A stretch of 64,000 bases of DNA, from positions 1,807,964-1,871,963 of the forward strand of contig JAHCIA010000001.1 of NCBI GenBank assembly GCA_026129465.1. Reading direction: 5' to 3'. A program made the translations under genes and the position numbers. Under the pieces are notes generated by a model. The model was given only the letters and a program-made list of their open reading frames with translations. It had not been told where the DNA came from and searched no databases. Below are positions 34,051 to 42,196 of this stretch, piece after piece. Origin of the DNA: Flavobacteriales bacterium (GTDB lineage Bacteria > Bacteroidota > Bacteroidia > Flavobacteriales_F > PHOS-HE28). The number at the start of each line of letters is the position of its first letter. Positions within the stretch are counted from its first letter, which is position 1.

Positions 34051-35103
34051 ATGGCGACGCACCGGGTGCTGGGGGTGATGAGCGGCAGTTCGCTGGACGG
34101 GCTGGACCTGGCGTTGTGTTGTTTCCAGGAAGATCAGGGCCGGTGGAAGCATACCATCGAGGATGCCGTGACCGTGCCCTTCGGCGGTGACACACGAGGC
34201 CGACTGATGAACGCCATGCGGGCCGATGGGCTGGAACTGGCCCGCCTGCACCGCGATCTGGGCATCCGCATCGGCGAAGCGAGCCGTGACTTTCTTGCCG
34301 GACGCCATGTGGACCTGATCGCCTCGCATGGCCACACCATCTTCCACCAGCCTGCAGAAGGACTCACCCTCCAAGCTGGCTGTGGTGCGCACATCGCAGC
34401 CCTTACGGGCAGGCCGACAGCATGCGACTTCCGCACGTTGGACGTGGCCCTGGGTGGCCAGGGCGCGCCGCTGGTGCCCATGGGCGAGCTGTTGCTCTTC
34501 CCGGACCACCGGGCTTTCCTCAACATCGGCGGCATCTGCAACATCTCGATGCACATCGATGGAAATATGACCGGTTACGACGTCTGCATCGGCAACCAGG
34601 CATTGAATGAACTGGCCGCCGAAGCCGGCATGCCCTACGATGCCCAGGGAGCCCTGGCCCGGACAGGACGGATCATGCAAGACCTCCTGTACCAACTGGA
34701 TGCCCTCCCCTTCCACCAACAGGCGCCGCCCCGCTCTTTGGGGCGTGAATGGTTCGAAGCATCCCTAGCGCCCTTGATCCGTGACCGTGCGACTCCTGTG
34801 GCGGACCGGTTGCGCACGGTGGTGGAGCACATCGCCGGGCGAACAAGCCAAGCGCTCGCCCATGCGAAAGGCCCCGTATTGGTCACTGGTGGTGGCGCGT
34901 TCAACACCTTCCTGACGGAGCGTATACGCGCCCTGGCCGCGGTCACCATCGAAGTACCGGCACCCGAGCTAGTCTCCTTCAAGGAAGCACTGGTCTTCGC
35001 CCTCCTTGGCCTGTTGCGCTGGCTGGGCCGCCCCAACACGCTGGCCAGCGTGACCGGAGCCGCCCATCACAGCAGTGGCGGGGCCTTGTACATGCCCAAT
35101 TAA
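34051..35103 (+). CDS. anmK: anhydro-N-acetylmuramic acid kinase
   Basis: 350 residues. Opens and phosphorylates anhydro-MurNAc released from the cell wall during recycling. The N-terminal VLGVMSGSSLDGLDLALCCF, LIASHGHTIFHQP, the GDFRTLDVALGGQGAPLVPMG-type segment (here starting at CDFRTLDVALGGQGAP), FLNIGGICNIS and the C-terminal VLVTGGGAFNTFLTERI are family blocks. The kinase is of the hexokinase/Hsp70 fold. The ATG at 34051 follows CACCTTTG (34039-34046, one mismatch to the -7 box) by only four bases, suggesting a leaderless message; an in-frame ATG at 34024 lies upstream of that box. Confidence 0.93.
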   Translation: MATHRVLGVMSGSSLDGLDLALCCFQEDQGRWKHTIEDAVTVPFGGDTRGRLMNAMRADGLELARLHRDLGIRIGEASRDFLAGRHVDLIASHGHTIFHQPAEGLTLQAGCGAHIAALTGRPTACDFRTLDVALGGQGAPLVPMGELLLFPDHRAFLNIGGICNISMHIDGNMTGYDVCIGNQALNELAAEAGMPYDAQGALARTGRIMQDLLYQLDALPFHQQAPPRSLGREWFEASLAPLIRDRATPVADRLRTVVEHIAGRTSQALAHAKGPVLVTGGGAFNTFLTERIRALAAVTIEVPAPELVSFKEALVFALLGLLRWLGRPNTLASVTGAAHHSSGGALYMPN

Positions 35104-35158
35104 CACGGAGCTTGGATAATGTGCCCCCCCTTGGGCAGGCCCCCCATGGCACCCCGGT

Positions 35159-35166
35159 TACATTTG
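35159..35166 (+). promoter_or_regulatory. Bacteroidetes -7 box for the amino-acid dehydrogenase
   Basis: TACATTTG, an exact match, 22 bases before the ATG at 35189. A TTG at 35131-35133 lies 25 bases upstream, slightly far for a -33 element. Confidence 0.5.
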
Positions 35167-35188
35167 ACCCCGAGCCTGCGGAACCCCC

Positions 35189-36412
35189 ATGCGTGAAGCC
35201 CTGCGCCGCTTTGAGGAGCGTGCACCGGAGATCGTCTTTGAATGGAACGATGCGCCCTCCGGTGCGCGCGGCTGGGTGGTGATCAACAGTCTGCGCGGTG
35301 GAGCGGCCGGTGGCGGTACACGCATGCGCAAGGGCCTGGACCGCCGAGAAGTGGAAAGCCTGGCCAAGACCATGGAGGTGAAATTCAGTGTCTGTGGACC
35401 ACCCATCGGAGGCGCCAAGAGTGGCATCGATTTCGACCCCGCCGACCCCCGCAAGCGCGAGGTGCTGGACCGCTGGTACAAGGCCGTGATGCCCCTGCTG
35501 AAGACCTATTACGGCACCGGCGGTGACATGAACGTGGACGAACTCCACGATGTGATCCCCATCACCGAGCGCTATGGTCTGCGCCACCCCCAGGAAGGCG
35601 TGGTCAATGGTCACATCGGCACGCAGGAGGAAGTGAAGATGCAGGCCATCGCACAATTGCGCGAAGGTGTGAGCAAAGTGGTGGACGACCTGGCGTACGT
35701 GCCGGTACCTGGCAAGTATGCCGTGGCGGACATGATCACCGGCTGGGGCGTGGCCGAAAGTGTACGCCATCATTACCGGATCAAGGGCATTCCCATCGCC
35801 GGAAAGCGCGTCATCGTGCAGGGCTGGGGAAACGTGGCCGCCGCCGCGGGCTATTACCTCAGCCGCCAGGGCGCGATCATCACGGGGATCATTGACCGGC
35901 ATGGCGGGGCCATCAAGCCCGATGGCTTCCGCGCCGATGAGGTCCGGGAGCTCTTCATGGACAAGGATGGCAACAAGCTGCGGTCGCAGGACATGCTGCC
36001 CTTCGAGGATGTGGACGCGCGCATCTGGGATACCGGCGCGGAGATCTTCCTGCCTTGTGCCGCCAGCCGCTTGGTGACCCGGGACCAGGTGGACCGTATG
36101 GCGGCCAACGGTCTTGAGGCGGTCAGCGCCGGTGCCAATGTGCCCTTCGCCGATCAGGAGATCTTCTACGGCCCCATCGCCGAGCATGCCGATGGCCTCG
36201 CCGCGGTGATCCCCGACTTCATCGCCAACTGCGGCATGGCGCGTGTATTCGCCTATTGCATGCGGCCCGGCGCCGAACTCACCGACAAGGCCATTTTCCA
36301 GGACGTGAGCGATACCATCGCCAAGGCCCTGGAGGACGTCCATGGCCGTAACCCGTCAACCACCCATCTCACCCGAACGGCCTTCGAGATCCAACTGGAA
36401 AGGCTCGGCTGA
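35189..36412 (+). CDS. Glu/Leu/Phe/Val dehydrogenase family protein
   Basis: 407 residues. NAD(P)-dependent amino-acid dehydrogenase that interconverts an amino acid and a 2-oxo acid plus ammonia. The N-terminal domain carries GGAAGGGTRMRKGLDRREVE and PIGGAKSGIDFDP, where the catalytic Lys sits; GTGGDMNVDELHDVIPI and the Rossmann motif VIVQGWGNVAAAAGYYL with IIDRHGG follow. The wording of these motifs differs from ordinary glutamate dehydrogenase (GGxKGG), so leucine- or another branched-chain substrate cannot be excluded. It stands alone behind a clear -7 box. Confidence 0.85.
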   Translation: MREALRRFEERAPEIVFEWNDAPSGARGWVVINSLRGGAAGGGTRMRKGLDRREVESLAKTMEVKFSVCGPPIGGAKSGIDFDPADPRKREVLDRWYKAVMPLLKTYYGTGGDMNVDELHDVIPITERYGLRHPQEGVVNGHIGTQEEVKMQAIAQLREGVSKVVDDLAYVPVPGKYAVADMITGWGVAESVRHHYRIKGIPIAGKRVIVQGWGNVAAAAGYYLSRQGAIITGIIDRHGGAIKPDGFRADEVRELFMDKDGNKLRSQDMLPFEDVDARIWDTGAEIFLPCAASRLVTRDQVDRMAANGLEAVSAGANVPFADQEIFYGPIAEHADGLAAVIPDFIANCGMARVFAYCMRPGAELTDKAIFQDVSDTIAKALEDVHGRNPSTTHLTRTAFEIQLERLG

Positions 36413-36460
36413 AAAATTTCCCGGGACGGATCGCCGTTCCATCACAACCAGGACCCACCG

Positions 36461-37183
36461 ATGAACATCCCGCTCCTCAACCAGATCCAGGACAACGCCG
36501 AAGCCGCTCGCCAGGCACTTGAACAGCTCAACGCACCGCCCGTGGAACCCGTGATCGAGACCATCTCGGTGTGGGAGCTGATCCAGAACGGCGGCTGGTA
36601 CATCATGGGGCCGCTCGCCTTGATGTCCATGCTCGCCGTGTACCTCATCATCGAGCGTTCGATGGCCATCCGCCGTGCGTTGCGCGAGGACAAGGACTTC
36701 ATGAACAAGATCCGCGATTACATCCACGAGGGCAAGATCGACAGCGCCCGCAACCTCTGCGCCCAGAGCACCACGCCGGTCTCGCGCATGCTGGACAAGG
36801 GCATCAGCCGCATCGGCAGGCCATTGAAGGACATCGAAGTGAGCATCGAGAACGCTGGCAAGCTGGAGATCTACCAGTTGGAAAAGGGTCTTGCCATCCT
36901 GGCCACCATATCCGGCGCCGCGCCCATGATCGGCTTCCTCGGCACGGTCATCGGCATGATCGTCACCTTCCACACCATGAAGATCAGCGGAGCCGGCGTG
37001 GAGATCGCCCAACTCAGTGGCGGCATCATGCAGGCCATGGTCACCACCGTGGCCGGTCTGGTCATCGGCATCATCGCCTACATCTCCTACAACACTCTCA
37101 CCGCACGCGTGAACAAGGTGGTGCAGAAGATGGAGGCCAGCACCATGGCCTTCATGGAGGTGCTTGATTCACCCGTGAAATAG
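36461..37183 (+). CDS. exbB: MotA/TolQ/ExbB proton channel family protein
   Basis: 240 residues. One N-terminal membrane helix (about 45-65, YIMGPLALMSMLAVYLIIE), a cytoplasmic section and two C-terminal helices (about 140-165 and 185-215) with the family motif GAAPMIGFLGTVIGMIVTFH. The ion-channel subunit energises outer-membrane transport through TonB. A short hydrophilic extension with a QALEQLNAPP stretch precedes the first helix. exbD follows after six bases and a TonB-like gene after that, giving a complete energy-transduction set. Confidence 0.92.
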   Translation: MNIPLLNQIQDNAEAARQALEQLNAPPVEPVIETISVWELIQNGGWYIMGPLALMSMLAVYLIIERSMAIRRALREDKDFMNKIRDYIHEGKIDSARNLCAQSTTPVSRMLDKGISRIGRPLKDIEVSIENAGKLEIYQLEKGLAILATISGAAPMIGFLGTVIGMIVTFHTMKISGAGVEIAQLSGGIMQAMVTTVAGLVIGIIAYISYNTLTARVNKVVQKMEASTMAFMEVLDSPVK

Positions 37184-37189
37184 ACCACC

Positions 37190-37585
37190 ATGGGACTGCG
37201 CAGCACACACCGGGTCGATGCGGGCTTCAGCATGAGCTCCATGACCGACCTCGTCTTCCTCCTGCTGATCTTCTTCATCATCGTCAGCACGCTTGTGAGT
37301 CCTTATGCGCTGCCGGTGGATCTGCCCCGTAGTTCCAACCAGACCAAGGAAAAACCCAAGGTGGCCGTCCGCATCGATGCCGACCAGCGCATGAGCGTGA
37401 ACAACCAGCTGATCGAACCCGAGCAACTCGAGGGTGTACTACAGCAGGAGATGAGCAAGTATCCCGAAGGGCAGGCCATTGTGATGCATGTGGACCAGGT
37501 GGTGCCCACCGGCATGACCGTGAGCGTCCTGGACGTGGCCAAGCGGAACAAGTGGCGGATCATCCTGGCAACCAAGCCGAATTGA
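37190..37585 (+). CDS. exbD: ExbD/TolR family biopolymer transport protein
   Basis: 131 residues. A single N-terminal membrane helix (SSMTDLVFLLLIFFIIVST, about 17-37) contains the functional Asp in MTDLVFLLL, then a periplasmic domain with VAVRIDADQRMSVNNQLIEP. It partners with ExbB to convert the proton gradient into movement of TonB. It lies six bases after exbB and 28 before the tonB-like gene. Confidence 0.93.
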   Translation: MGLRSTHRVDAGFSMSSMTDLVFLLLIFFIIVSTLVSPYALPVDLPRSSNQTKEKPKVAVRIDADQRMSVNNQLIEPEQLEGVLQQEMSKYPEGQAIVMHVDQVVPTGMTVSVLDVAKRNKWRIILATKPN

Positions 37586-37613
37586 GGGGACGCGGCCGGA
37601 ACAAGCGATCGCC

Positions 37614-38360
37614 ATGAGCAGCATCGTCATCGAACAACGCGAAAAGGACCGCCGCACGGGGGCCATCGTCACGGTGCTCTTCCATGTGCTGCTGGCCATT
37701 CTCTTCTTGTTCATCGGGCTCCGGCAACCCGATCCGCTTCCCCAGGAGCACCATATCGAACTGGTTATGGAGGACATGGGTGGCGGCGGTGGAAGCGTTT
37801 CCGCGCCGCAGCCCGGCACGCCCCAGCCACAACCGGCGCCCAGCCCTGTGGTGGAGCAGCCCGAGGAGGTGGCCACCGAGGATGAGAGTCCGGTGGAGAT
37901 GCCCAAGCCCAAGCCACAGCCGAAGCCCAAACCGGTGCCCGCCGAACCCACGCCGCCCAAACCCAATCCGAGTGCGCTCTTCTCCCCCAGCACCACCCCT
38001 GCACCCGCGGAAACCGGCACACCTGGTGGCAGCCAACCTTCCACGCAACCAGGCCAGGGCGGCATCGGCGCCTTCCATGGCAAGGGCTTCGAGGGACGAC
38101 TCGACGGCCGAGGCTTGGCCAAGACCCCGAGTTTCGGCAACGAGAACACCGAAGCCGGCAAGGTCGCGGTGGATATCCGTGTGGATCCCGCTGGCAAAGT
38201 GGTCTGGGCCAAGGGCCGCCTGGACAGGCCCACCACCACCACCAGTGCCCAGCTCCATGCCCTCGCTGTGAAATACGCCAAGGAGTTCACCTTCACGGCG
38301 AACCTTGGCGCCACCACCGACCAAGCGGGGTACATCGTCTTCGAGTTCATCCTTCAGTAA
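37614..38360 (+). CDS. TonB-like energy transducer
   Basis: 248 residues. A membrane helix near the N-terminus (VTVLFHVLLAILFLFIGL, about 20-38), a long Pro/Lys-rich periplasm-spanning region (MPKPKPQPKPKPVPAEP and on) and a C-terminal domain (VAVDIRVDPAGKVVWAKG to GYIVFEFIL) with the strand-helix-strand pattern of TonB. It would link ExbBD to TonB-dependent receptors. The C-terminus is divergent, so which receptors it serves is not known. The TAA is one base before the folC GTG, so folC is probably translated by re-initiation. Confidence 0.8.
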   Translation: MSSIVIEQREKDRRTGAIVTVLFHVLLAILFLFIGLRQPDPLPQEHHIELVMEDMGGGGGSVSAPQPGTPQPQPAPSPVVEQPEEVATEDESPVEMPKPKPQPKPKPVPAEPTPPKPNPSALFSPSTTPAPAETGTPGGSQPSTQPGQGGIGAFHGKGFEGRLDGRGLAKTPSFGNENTEAGKVAVDIRVDPAGKVVWAKGRLDRPTTTTSAQLHALAVKYAKEFTFTANLGATTDQAGYIVFEFILQ

Positions 38361-38361
38361 G

Positions 38362-39579
38362 GTGACCTACCCGGAAACGCTGGCGTACCTGCACGCCCGG
38401 CTTCCCATGTTCCAGCGCATCGGCAAGGCGGCGTACAAGGCCGATCTGGCGAACACCCATGCGCTCATGGAACTGCTGGACCACCCGGAAAGGGAGCTGC
38501 GCTGTGTACATGTGGCCGGCACCAACGGCAAGGGCAGCACCTCGCACCTCATCGCCAGTGTGCTGCAGGAAGCAGGCTACAAGACAGGCCTTCACACCTC
38601 ACCACATTTGAAGGACTTCCGCGAACGCTTCCGCATCAACGGCGTCGTGATCCCAGAGGCGGAAGTGGTGCGCTTCGTGGAGGCGCATCGCAGCGGCTTC
38701 GAACCCATCGAGGCCTCCTTCTTCGAATGGGGCGTTGCGCTCGCCTTCTGGTGGTTCAGGGAGCAGGCGGTGGACATCGCGGTGATCGAGACCGGCATGG
38801 GTGGAAGGCTGGACAGCACCAACGTGCTCAGCCCCGAGGTGAGCGTGATCACCAATGTGGGCTGGGACCACATGGACTTCCTGGGGAACAGCCTGGAGGC
38901 CATCGCTGCGGAAAAAGCAGGCATCATCAAAGCCGGGGTACCCGTGGTGATCGGGGAAGCCGGTGGTGCGGTGGCCGATGTGTTCAAGCGTCACGCCGCC
39001 GCCAAGGATGCGCCCATCACCTTCGTGGACCAGCATGCCCCGCTCCCTTTTCCCCCGGGGCTCATCGGGGAGCATCAGCAAAGGAATGCCCGCACGGCGT
39101 GGACGGCGATGCGTGTGCTGTGTGAGCGCGGTCTTCCTGTACCGGATCCGGCGATCGAGAACGGTTTTTCCAAAGTGGTCGCCAACACAGGCCTGCGTGG
39201 CCGTTGGGAGACCATCGCCCATGAACCGATCACAATGGCCGATGTGGCGCACAACGTGGACGGCATGCGGGCTGTGAACGCACTGCTTGCGAGCACGCCA
39301 TACCATCGGCTGCATATCGTTCTGGGTACCGTGAACGACAAGGACCTGGGACGTGTGCTGGCCGAACTTCCCAAGGAAGCCAACTACTACTTCTGCAAGG
39401 CTGATATACCGCGCGGCCTGGAGGCTGAAACGCTGCGCGTGCTGGCCATGGAAGGGGGCCTGCATGGCGCGGCCTATGGATCCGTAAGAAGCGCCTACGC
39501 CGCCGCCAGGTCATCCGCAGGAACGGAAGACCTCATCCTGGTCACGGGCAGTGTGTTCGTGGTGGCCGAGGTGCTCTGA
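38362..39579 (+). CDS. folC: bifunctional folylpolyglutamate / dihydrofolate synthase
   Basis: 405 residues from GTG at 38362. Joins glutamate to dihydropteroate and to folates. The Mur-ligase ATP loop HVAGTNGKGSTSHLIASVL is at about 46-64, the folate loop YKTGLHTSPHLKDFRERFRI follows, and ETGMGGRLDSTNVL and NVGWDHMDFLGN are intact; AHNVDGMRAVNALL marks the C-terminal domain. The open frame starts earlier within the TonB-like gene in a different frame; VTYPETLAYLHARLPMF is the natural start. It ends just before the tRNA terminator. Confidence 0.93.
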   Translation: MTYPETLAYLHARLPMFQRIGKAAYKADLANTHALMELLDHPERELRCVHVAGTNGKGSTSHLIASVLQEAGYKTGLHTSPHLKDFRERFRINGVVIPEAEVVRFVEAHRSGFEPIEASFFEWGVALAFWWFREQAVDIAVIETGMGGRLDSTNVLSPEVSVITNVGWDHMDFLGNSLEAIAAEKAGIIKAGVPVVIGEAGGAVADVFKRHAAAKDAPITFVDQHAPLPFPPGLIGEHQQRNARTAWTAMRVLCERGLPVPDPAIENGFSKVVANTGLRGRWETIAHEPITMADVAHNVDGMRAVNALLASTPYHRLHIVLGTVNDKDLGRVLAELPKEANYYFCKADIPRGLEAETLRVLAMEGGLHGAAYGSVRSAYAAARSSAGTEDLILVTGSVFVVAEVL

Positions 39580-39591
39580 TCCCCATCCATG

Positions 39592-39614
39592 AAAAAGCCC
39601 CGCCGAAGCAGGGC
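39592..39614 (-). terminator. intrinsic terminator of the tRNA-Val unit
   Basis: On the minus strand: GCCCTGC, tetraloop TTCG, GCGGGGC, then TTTTT. Seven pairs including one G-U, closed by a UUCG loop. It begins one base after the encoded CCA of tRNA-Val(CAC), so the transcript ends directly behind the tRNA. Confidence 0.85.
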
Positions 39615-39615
39615 C

Positions 39616-39693
39616 TGGTGGGACGTACTGGATTCGAACCAGTGACCTCACGCGTGTGAAGCGTGCGCTCTGAACCAGCTGAGCTAACGTCCC
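39616..39693 (-). tRNA. tRNA-Val (anticodon CAC)
   Basis: The minus strand folds into a full cloverleaf: acceptor GGGACGT/ACGTCCC, D arm GCTC-GAGC, anticodon arm CACGC-TTCACAC-GCGTG (anticodon CAC, reading GUG), variable loop AGGTC, T arm ACTGG-TTCGAAT-CCAGT. A discriminator A and an encoded CCA follow (39616-39619). It is the second gene of a tandem pair. Confidence 0.95.
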
Positions 39694-39729
39694 GGAGAAG
39701 GGCTGCGAAAGTAGAAAAGAACGACCCTG

Positions 39730-39804
39730 TGGAAGCAGCCGGATTCGAACCAGCGACCCTCTGCTTGTAAGGCAGATGCTCTGAACCAGCTGAGCTATGC
39801 TTCC
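39730..39804 (-). tRNA. tRNA-Val (anticodon TAC)
   Basis: Acceptor GGAAGCA/TGCTTCC, D arm GCTC-GAGC, anticodon arm TCTGC-CTTACAA-GCAGA (anticodon TAC, reading GUA and by wobble other Val codons), T arm GCTGG-TTCGAAT-CCGGC. The discriminator A is followed by CAG rather than CCA, so the 3' CCA must be added by an enzyme, unlike its neighbour. First gene of the pair, behind a -7 box and a long hairpin. Confidence 0.95.
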
Positions 39805-39808
39805 GGTT

Positions 39809-39854
39809 GCCCTTTACCGGACCGTGCTCCAATGACCACGGTCCGGTAAAGGGC
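39809..39854. repeat. perfect 18-bp inverted repeat in the tRNA-Val leader
   Basis: GCCCTTTACCGGACCGTG at 39809-39826 is exactly complementary to 39837-39854, with a 10-base loop. It lies 5 bases upstream of the tRNA-Val(TAC) 5' end. No T-run follows on either strand, so it is not an ordinary terminator. If the -7 box at 39858-39865 is used, the precursor RNA would begin with this hairpin. Confidence 0.85.
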
Positions 39855-39857
39855 GGG

Positions 39858-39865
39858 CAAAGATA
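39858..39865 (-). promoter_or_regulatory. Bacteroidetes -7 box for the tRNA-Val pair
   Basis: On the minus strand TATCTTTG, an exact TAnnTTTG match, three bases before the hairpin arm. A second, one-mismatch box (TACTTTCG, 39706-39713) lies between the two tRNAs and could start the distal tRNA alone. Confidence 0.5.
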
Positions 39866-40199
39866 GACGGCCACAGCAATGGCCTGCTTCCGTCGCCTAA
39901 GGGGGCCAGTCCTATGCTCACTCACCCTTGGGTTGGCCCCATGACATCAGCCGCATGTTGTTCACTTATCTCTCTACATTTATGAACATTATTGAGCTTG
40001 ACCTACTTGGCGACCTTCCTGTAATGATAACTCATCGGCCTCTCCGAGATCTTTGCCCTACAGTACATTATGCTGATCATCAAGGGCTTGTGGATGGATC
40101 CATGAAGAGTCAAGATTTTGTTCAGCAATTTCTTGCATAGATCAAACAATCATTGTTGCTTTGTGCAGCCATTGAAGTCAAACTCTAAACAGTAGCCGC
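39866..40199. other. gene-poor region with inverted repeats and an AT-rich island
   Basis: About 330 bases without a gene I can support. The first part holds two short inverted repeats: GGCCA/TGGCC at 39869-39884, and GGGGCCA/TGGCCCC at 39902-39940 with a 25-base loop. From 39961 to 40200 my count is 98 G or C in 240 bases (41 %), far below the surrounding genes. A reading frame of up to 70 codons on the plus strand (39928-40140, or from ATG 39982) resembles nothing I know. The end must hold the promoter of the sigma factor gene, but no TAnnTTTG box is visible there. Confidence 0.6.
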
Positions 40200-40709
40200 A
40201 TGTCCACCCTCGAGTTCAACCAGCAGCTGATCGGGCTCCGGCAGCAGTTGTACTACTTCGCCCTGAGCCTGACCAAGGACCGTGACAACGCCAGCGACCT
40301 GTTGCAGGAGAGCACCCTGCGCGCGATGACCTACCGTGAGAAGTTCCGGGACAACACCAACTTCAAAGCGTGGATGTACACCATCATGAAGAATACCTTC
40401 ATCAACGATCACCGCCGGGCCAAGCGCACCAGGGCCCTGATGGACACCGTGGACCGCGAGCGCGACCAGGTCCGCTTGGTACAAACGCCCGGCAGCGCTG
40501 AGTCCACTGTGAAAATGAGCGAGATCGAACGTAGCTTGGAACTGTTGGACGAGGCCTTCAAATTGCCCTTCCTCATGCACCATGAAGGTCACAAATACCA
40601 CGAGATAGCCGAGCACATGGGCATCCCCATCGGCACGGTCAAGAGCCGCATCCACCAGGCGCGCCAACGATTGATGGCGATGCTCACCGACAAGCACGTG
40701 CTCAACTGA
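40200..40709 (+). CDS. ECF-type RNA polymerase sigma factor
   Basis: 169 residues with only sigma regions 2 and 4. Region 2: YFALSLTKDRDNASDLLQES then TYREKFRDNTNFKAWMYTIM and NTFINDHRR. Region 4: LPFLMHHEGHKYHEIAEHMG followed by IPIGTVKSRIHQARQRLMAML, the helix-turn-helix reading the -35 element. No anti-sigma gene is adjacent. The TGA overlaps the crtI ATG (TGATG), so the sigma factor and phytoene desaturase are translated together and the factor most likely controls this carotenoid cluster. In other bacteria such clusters are run by light-responsive ECF factors; that is inference here. Confidence 0.88.
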   Translation: MSTLEFNQQLIGLRQQLYYFALSLTKDRDNASDLLQESTLRAMTYREKFRDNTNFKAWMYTIMKNTFINDHRRAKRTRALMDTVDRERDQVRLVQTPGSAESTVKMSEIERSLELLDEAFKLPFLMHHEGHKYHEIAEHMGIPIGTVKSRIHQARQRLMAMLTDKHVLN

Positions 40710-42196
40710 TGAAGCATGCCCTGGTCATAGGCACCGGTTTCGCCGGGCTGGCCGCCGCCGCTTCACTGGCGCGGAAGGGTTTCCGCGTGACGGTGTTGGA
40801 GAAGAATGCCGAACCAGGCGGCCGTGCCCGCGTGTGGCGCGACCGGGGCTTCTCCTTCGACATGGGGCCTTCCTTCTACTGGATGCCCGAGGTCTTCGAG
40901 CGCTTCTTCGCCGACTTCGGTGAGCGTGTGGAGAAGCACTATGATCTCCTCCGGCTGGACCCCTCCTACGCCGTGGTCTTCGGTCCAGGGAGGAAATGGG
41001 ACCTGCCCGCTGACCCCATCGCGCTGCGCGCCTTCTTCGAGAGCAAGGAGAAGGGTGCCGGTGCACAGTTGGACCGCTTTCTGGCCGAAGCCAGGTTGAA
41101 ATACGACCTGGGCATGGGAGAGCTGGTCTATCGCCCATCACTCAGTTGGGGCGAATACATGCATCCGGGCCTGATCGGTGGCCTGCTGAGGACCAAGGTC
41201 TTTCGCAGCCTGCGCAAACATGTGCGTTCCCACTTCAAGGATGAGAAGCTGCGGCTGCTCATGGAGTTCCCTGTGCTCTTCCTGGGGGCATCACCACAGA
41301 ACACGCCCGCCCTGTACAGTCTGATGAACTACGCCGACATGGAACTCGGGACCTGGTACCCCATGGGCGGCATGGGCAAAGTGGTGGATGCCTTCGTGCG
41401 TGTGGCGACGAAACAGGGCGCCACCATCCGCTACAACGAGCCAGTGGAGCGCATCGTGGTGGAAGGCGGGCGGGCCGTGGGTGTTGAGACCCCCAACGGC
41501 ATGATCCGTGCGGACCTGTTGGTGGCAGGCGCTGACTACCACCATGTGGAGCAACACCTGCTGCCTGAGGACATGCGCAGCTACAGCAAGAACTACTGGG
41601 AGGAACGCACCATGGCCCCGAGCGGCCTGCTCTTCTACCTGGGCTTCGATCGCAAGCTGCCACACCTGGACCATCACACCCTGTTCTTCGACGAGTCGCT
41701 GGACCGGCACTCGGCGGAGATCTACGACCAGCCCGCATGGCCCAGCAAGCCCTTGTTCTACACCAGCTGCGCCAGCAAGACGGATCCCTCAGTGGCGCCC
41801 GAGGGCAAGGAGAATATGGTCATCCTCATCCCCATCGCTCCAGGTTTGGACGACCGCGAAGAGACCCGCGAGCGCTACTACCACATGGTGATGGAGCGCT
41901 TGGGCAAGCACCTGGGTTTCGACCCGCGGCCGCATGTGGAACTCAAGCGCAGCTACAGCATCAATGACCTGCAGGCCGATTACAACGCCTTCCGCGGCAA
42001 CGCTTACGGCATGGCCAACACCATGCTGCAGACCGGACCCCTGCGTCCCAGCATGAAGAGCCGCAAGGTGAAGGGACTCTATTACACAGGCCAACTCACT
42101 GTTCCCGGCCCCGGCGTTCCGCCAGCCATCATCAGCGGACAGGTGGTGGCCGATCTGATCGAGAAGGAATCCGTTCGCAACACCGTCAAGGCATGA
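40709..42196 (+). CDS. crtI: phytoene desaturase
   Basis: 495 residues. FAD enzyme that introduces double bonds into phytoene on the way to lycopene. The dinucleotide-binding motif is at the N-terminus (VIGTGFAGLAAAASLARKGF, then VLEKNAEPGGRAR). PSFYWMPEVFERFF and the C-terminal GLYYTGQLTVPGPGVPPAI with IISGQVVADLI are the CrtI signature. ATG at 40709 overlaps the sigma factor stop, and the crtI TGA overlaps the crtB ATG (ATGA at 42193). Membrane-associated. Confidence 0.95.
   Translation: MKHALVIGTGFAGLAAAASLARKGFRVTVLEKNAEPGGRARVWRDRGFSFDMGPSFYWMPEVFERFFADFGERVEKHYDLLRLDPSYAVVFGPGRKWDLPADPIALRAFFESKEKGAGAQLDRFLAEARLKYDLGMGELVYRPSLSWGEYMHPGLIGGLLRTKVFRSLRKHVRSHFKDEKLRLLMEFPVLFLGASPQNTPALYSLMNYADMELGTWYPMGGMGKVVDAFVRVATKQGATIRYNEPVERIVVEGGRAVGVETPNGMIRADLLVAGADYHHVEQHLLPEDMRSYSKNYWEERTMAPSGLLFYLGFDRKLPHLDHHTLFFDESLDRHSAEIYDQPAWPSKPLFYTSCASKTDPSVAPEGKENMVILIPIAPGLDDREETRERYYHMVMERLGKHLGFDPRPHVELKRSYSINDLQADYNAFRGNAYGMANTMLQTGPLRPSMKSRKVKGLYYTGQLTVPGPGVPPAIISGQVVADLIEKESVRNTVKA

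Noticed and set aside
39541..39925. 127-residue minus-strand frame across the tRNA genes
   Set aside because: It runs through both tRNA-Val genes, which are clearly RNA-coding.
39928..40140. 70-codon open frame in the AT-rich island
   Set aside because: No recognisable domain, no promoter box or ribosome-binding site, and low GC of the region makes chance open frames with ATG common. Kept only as part of the region description.
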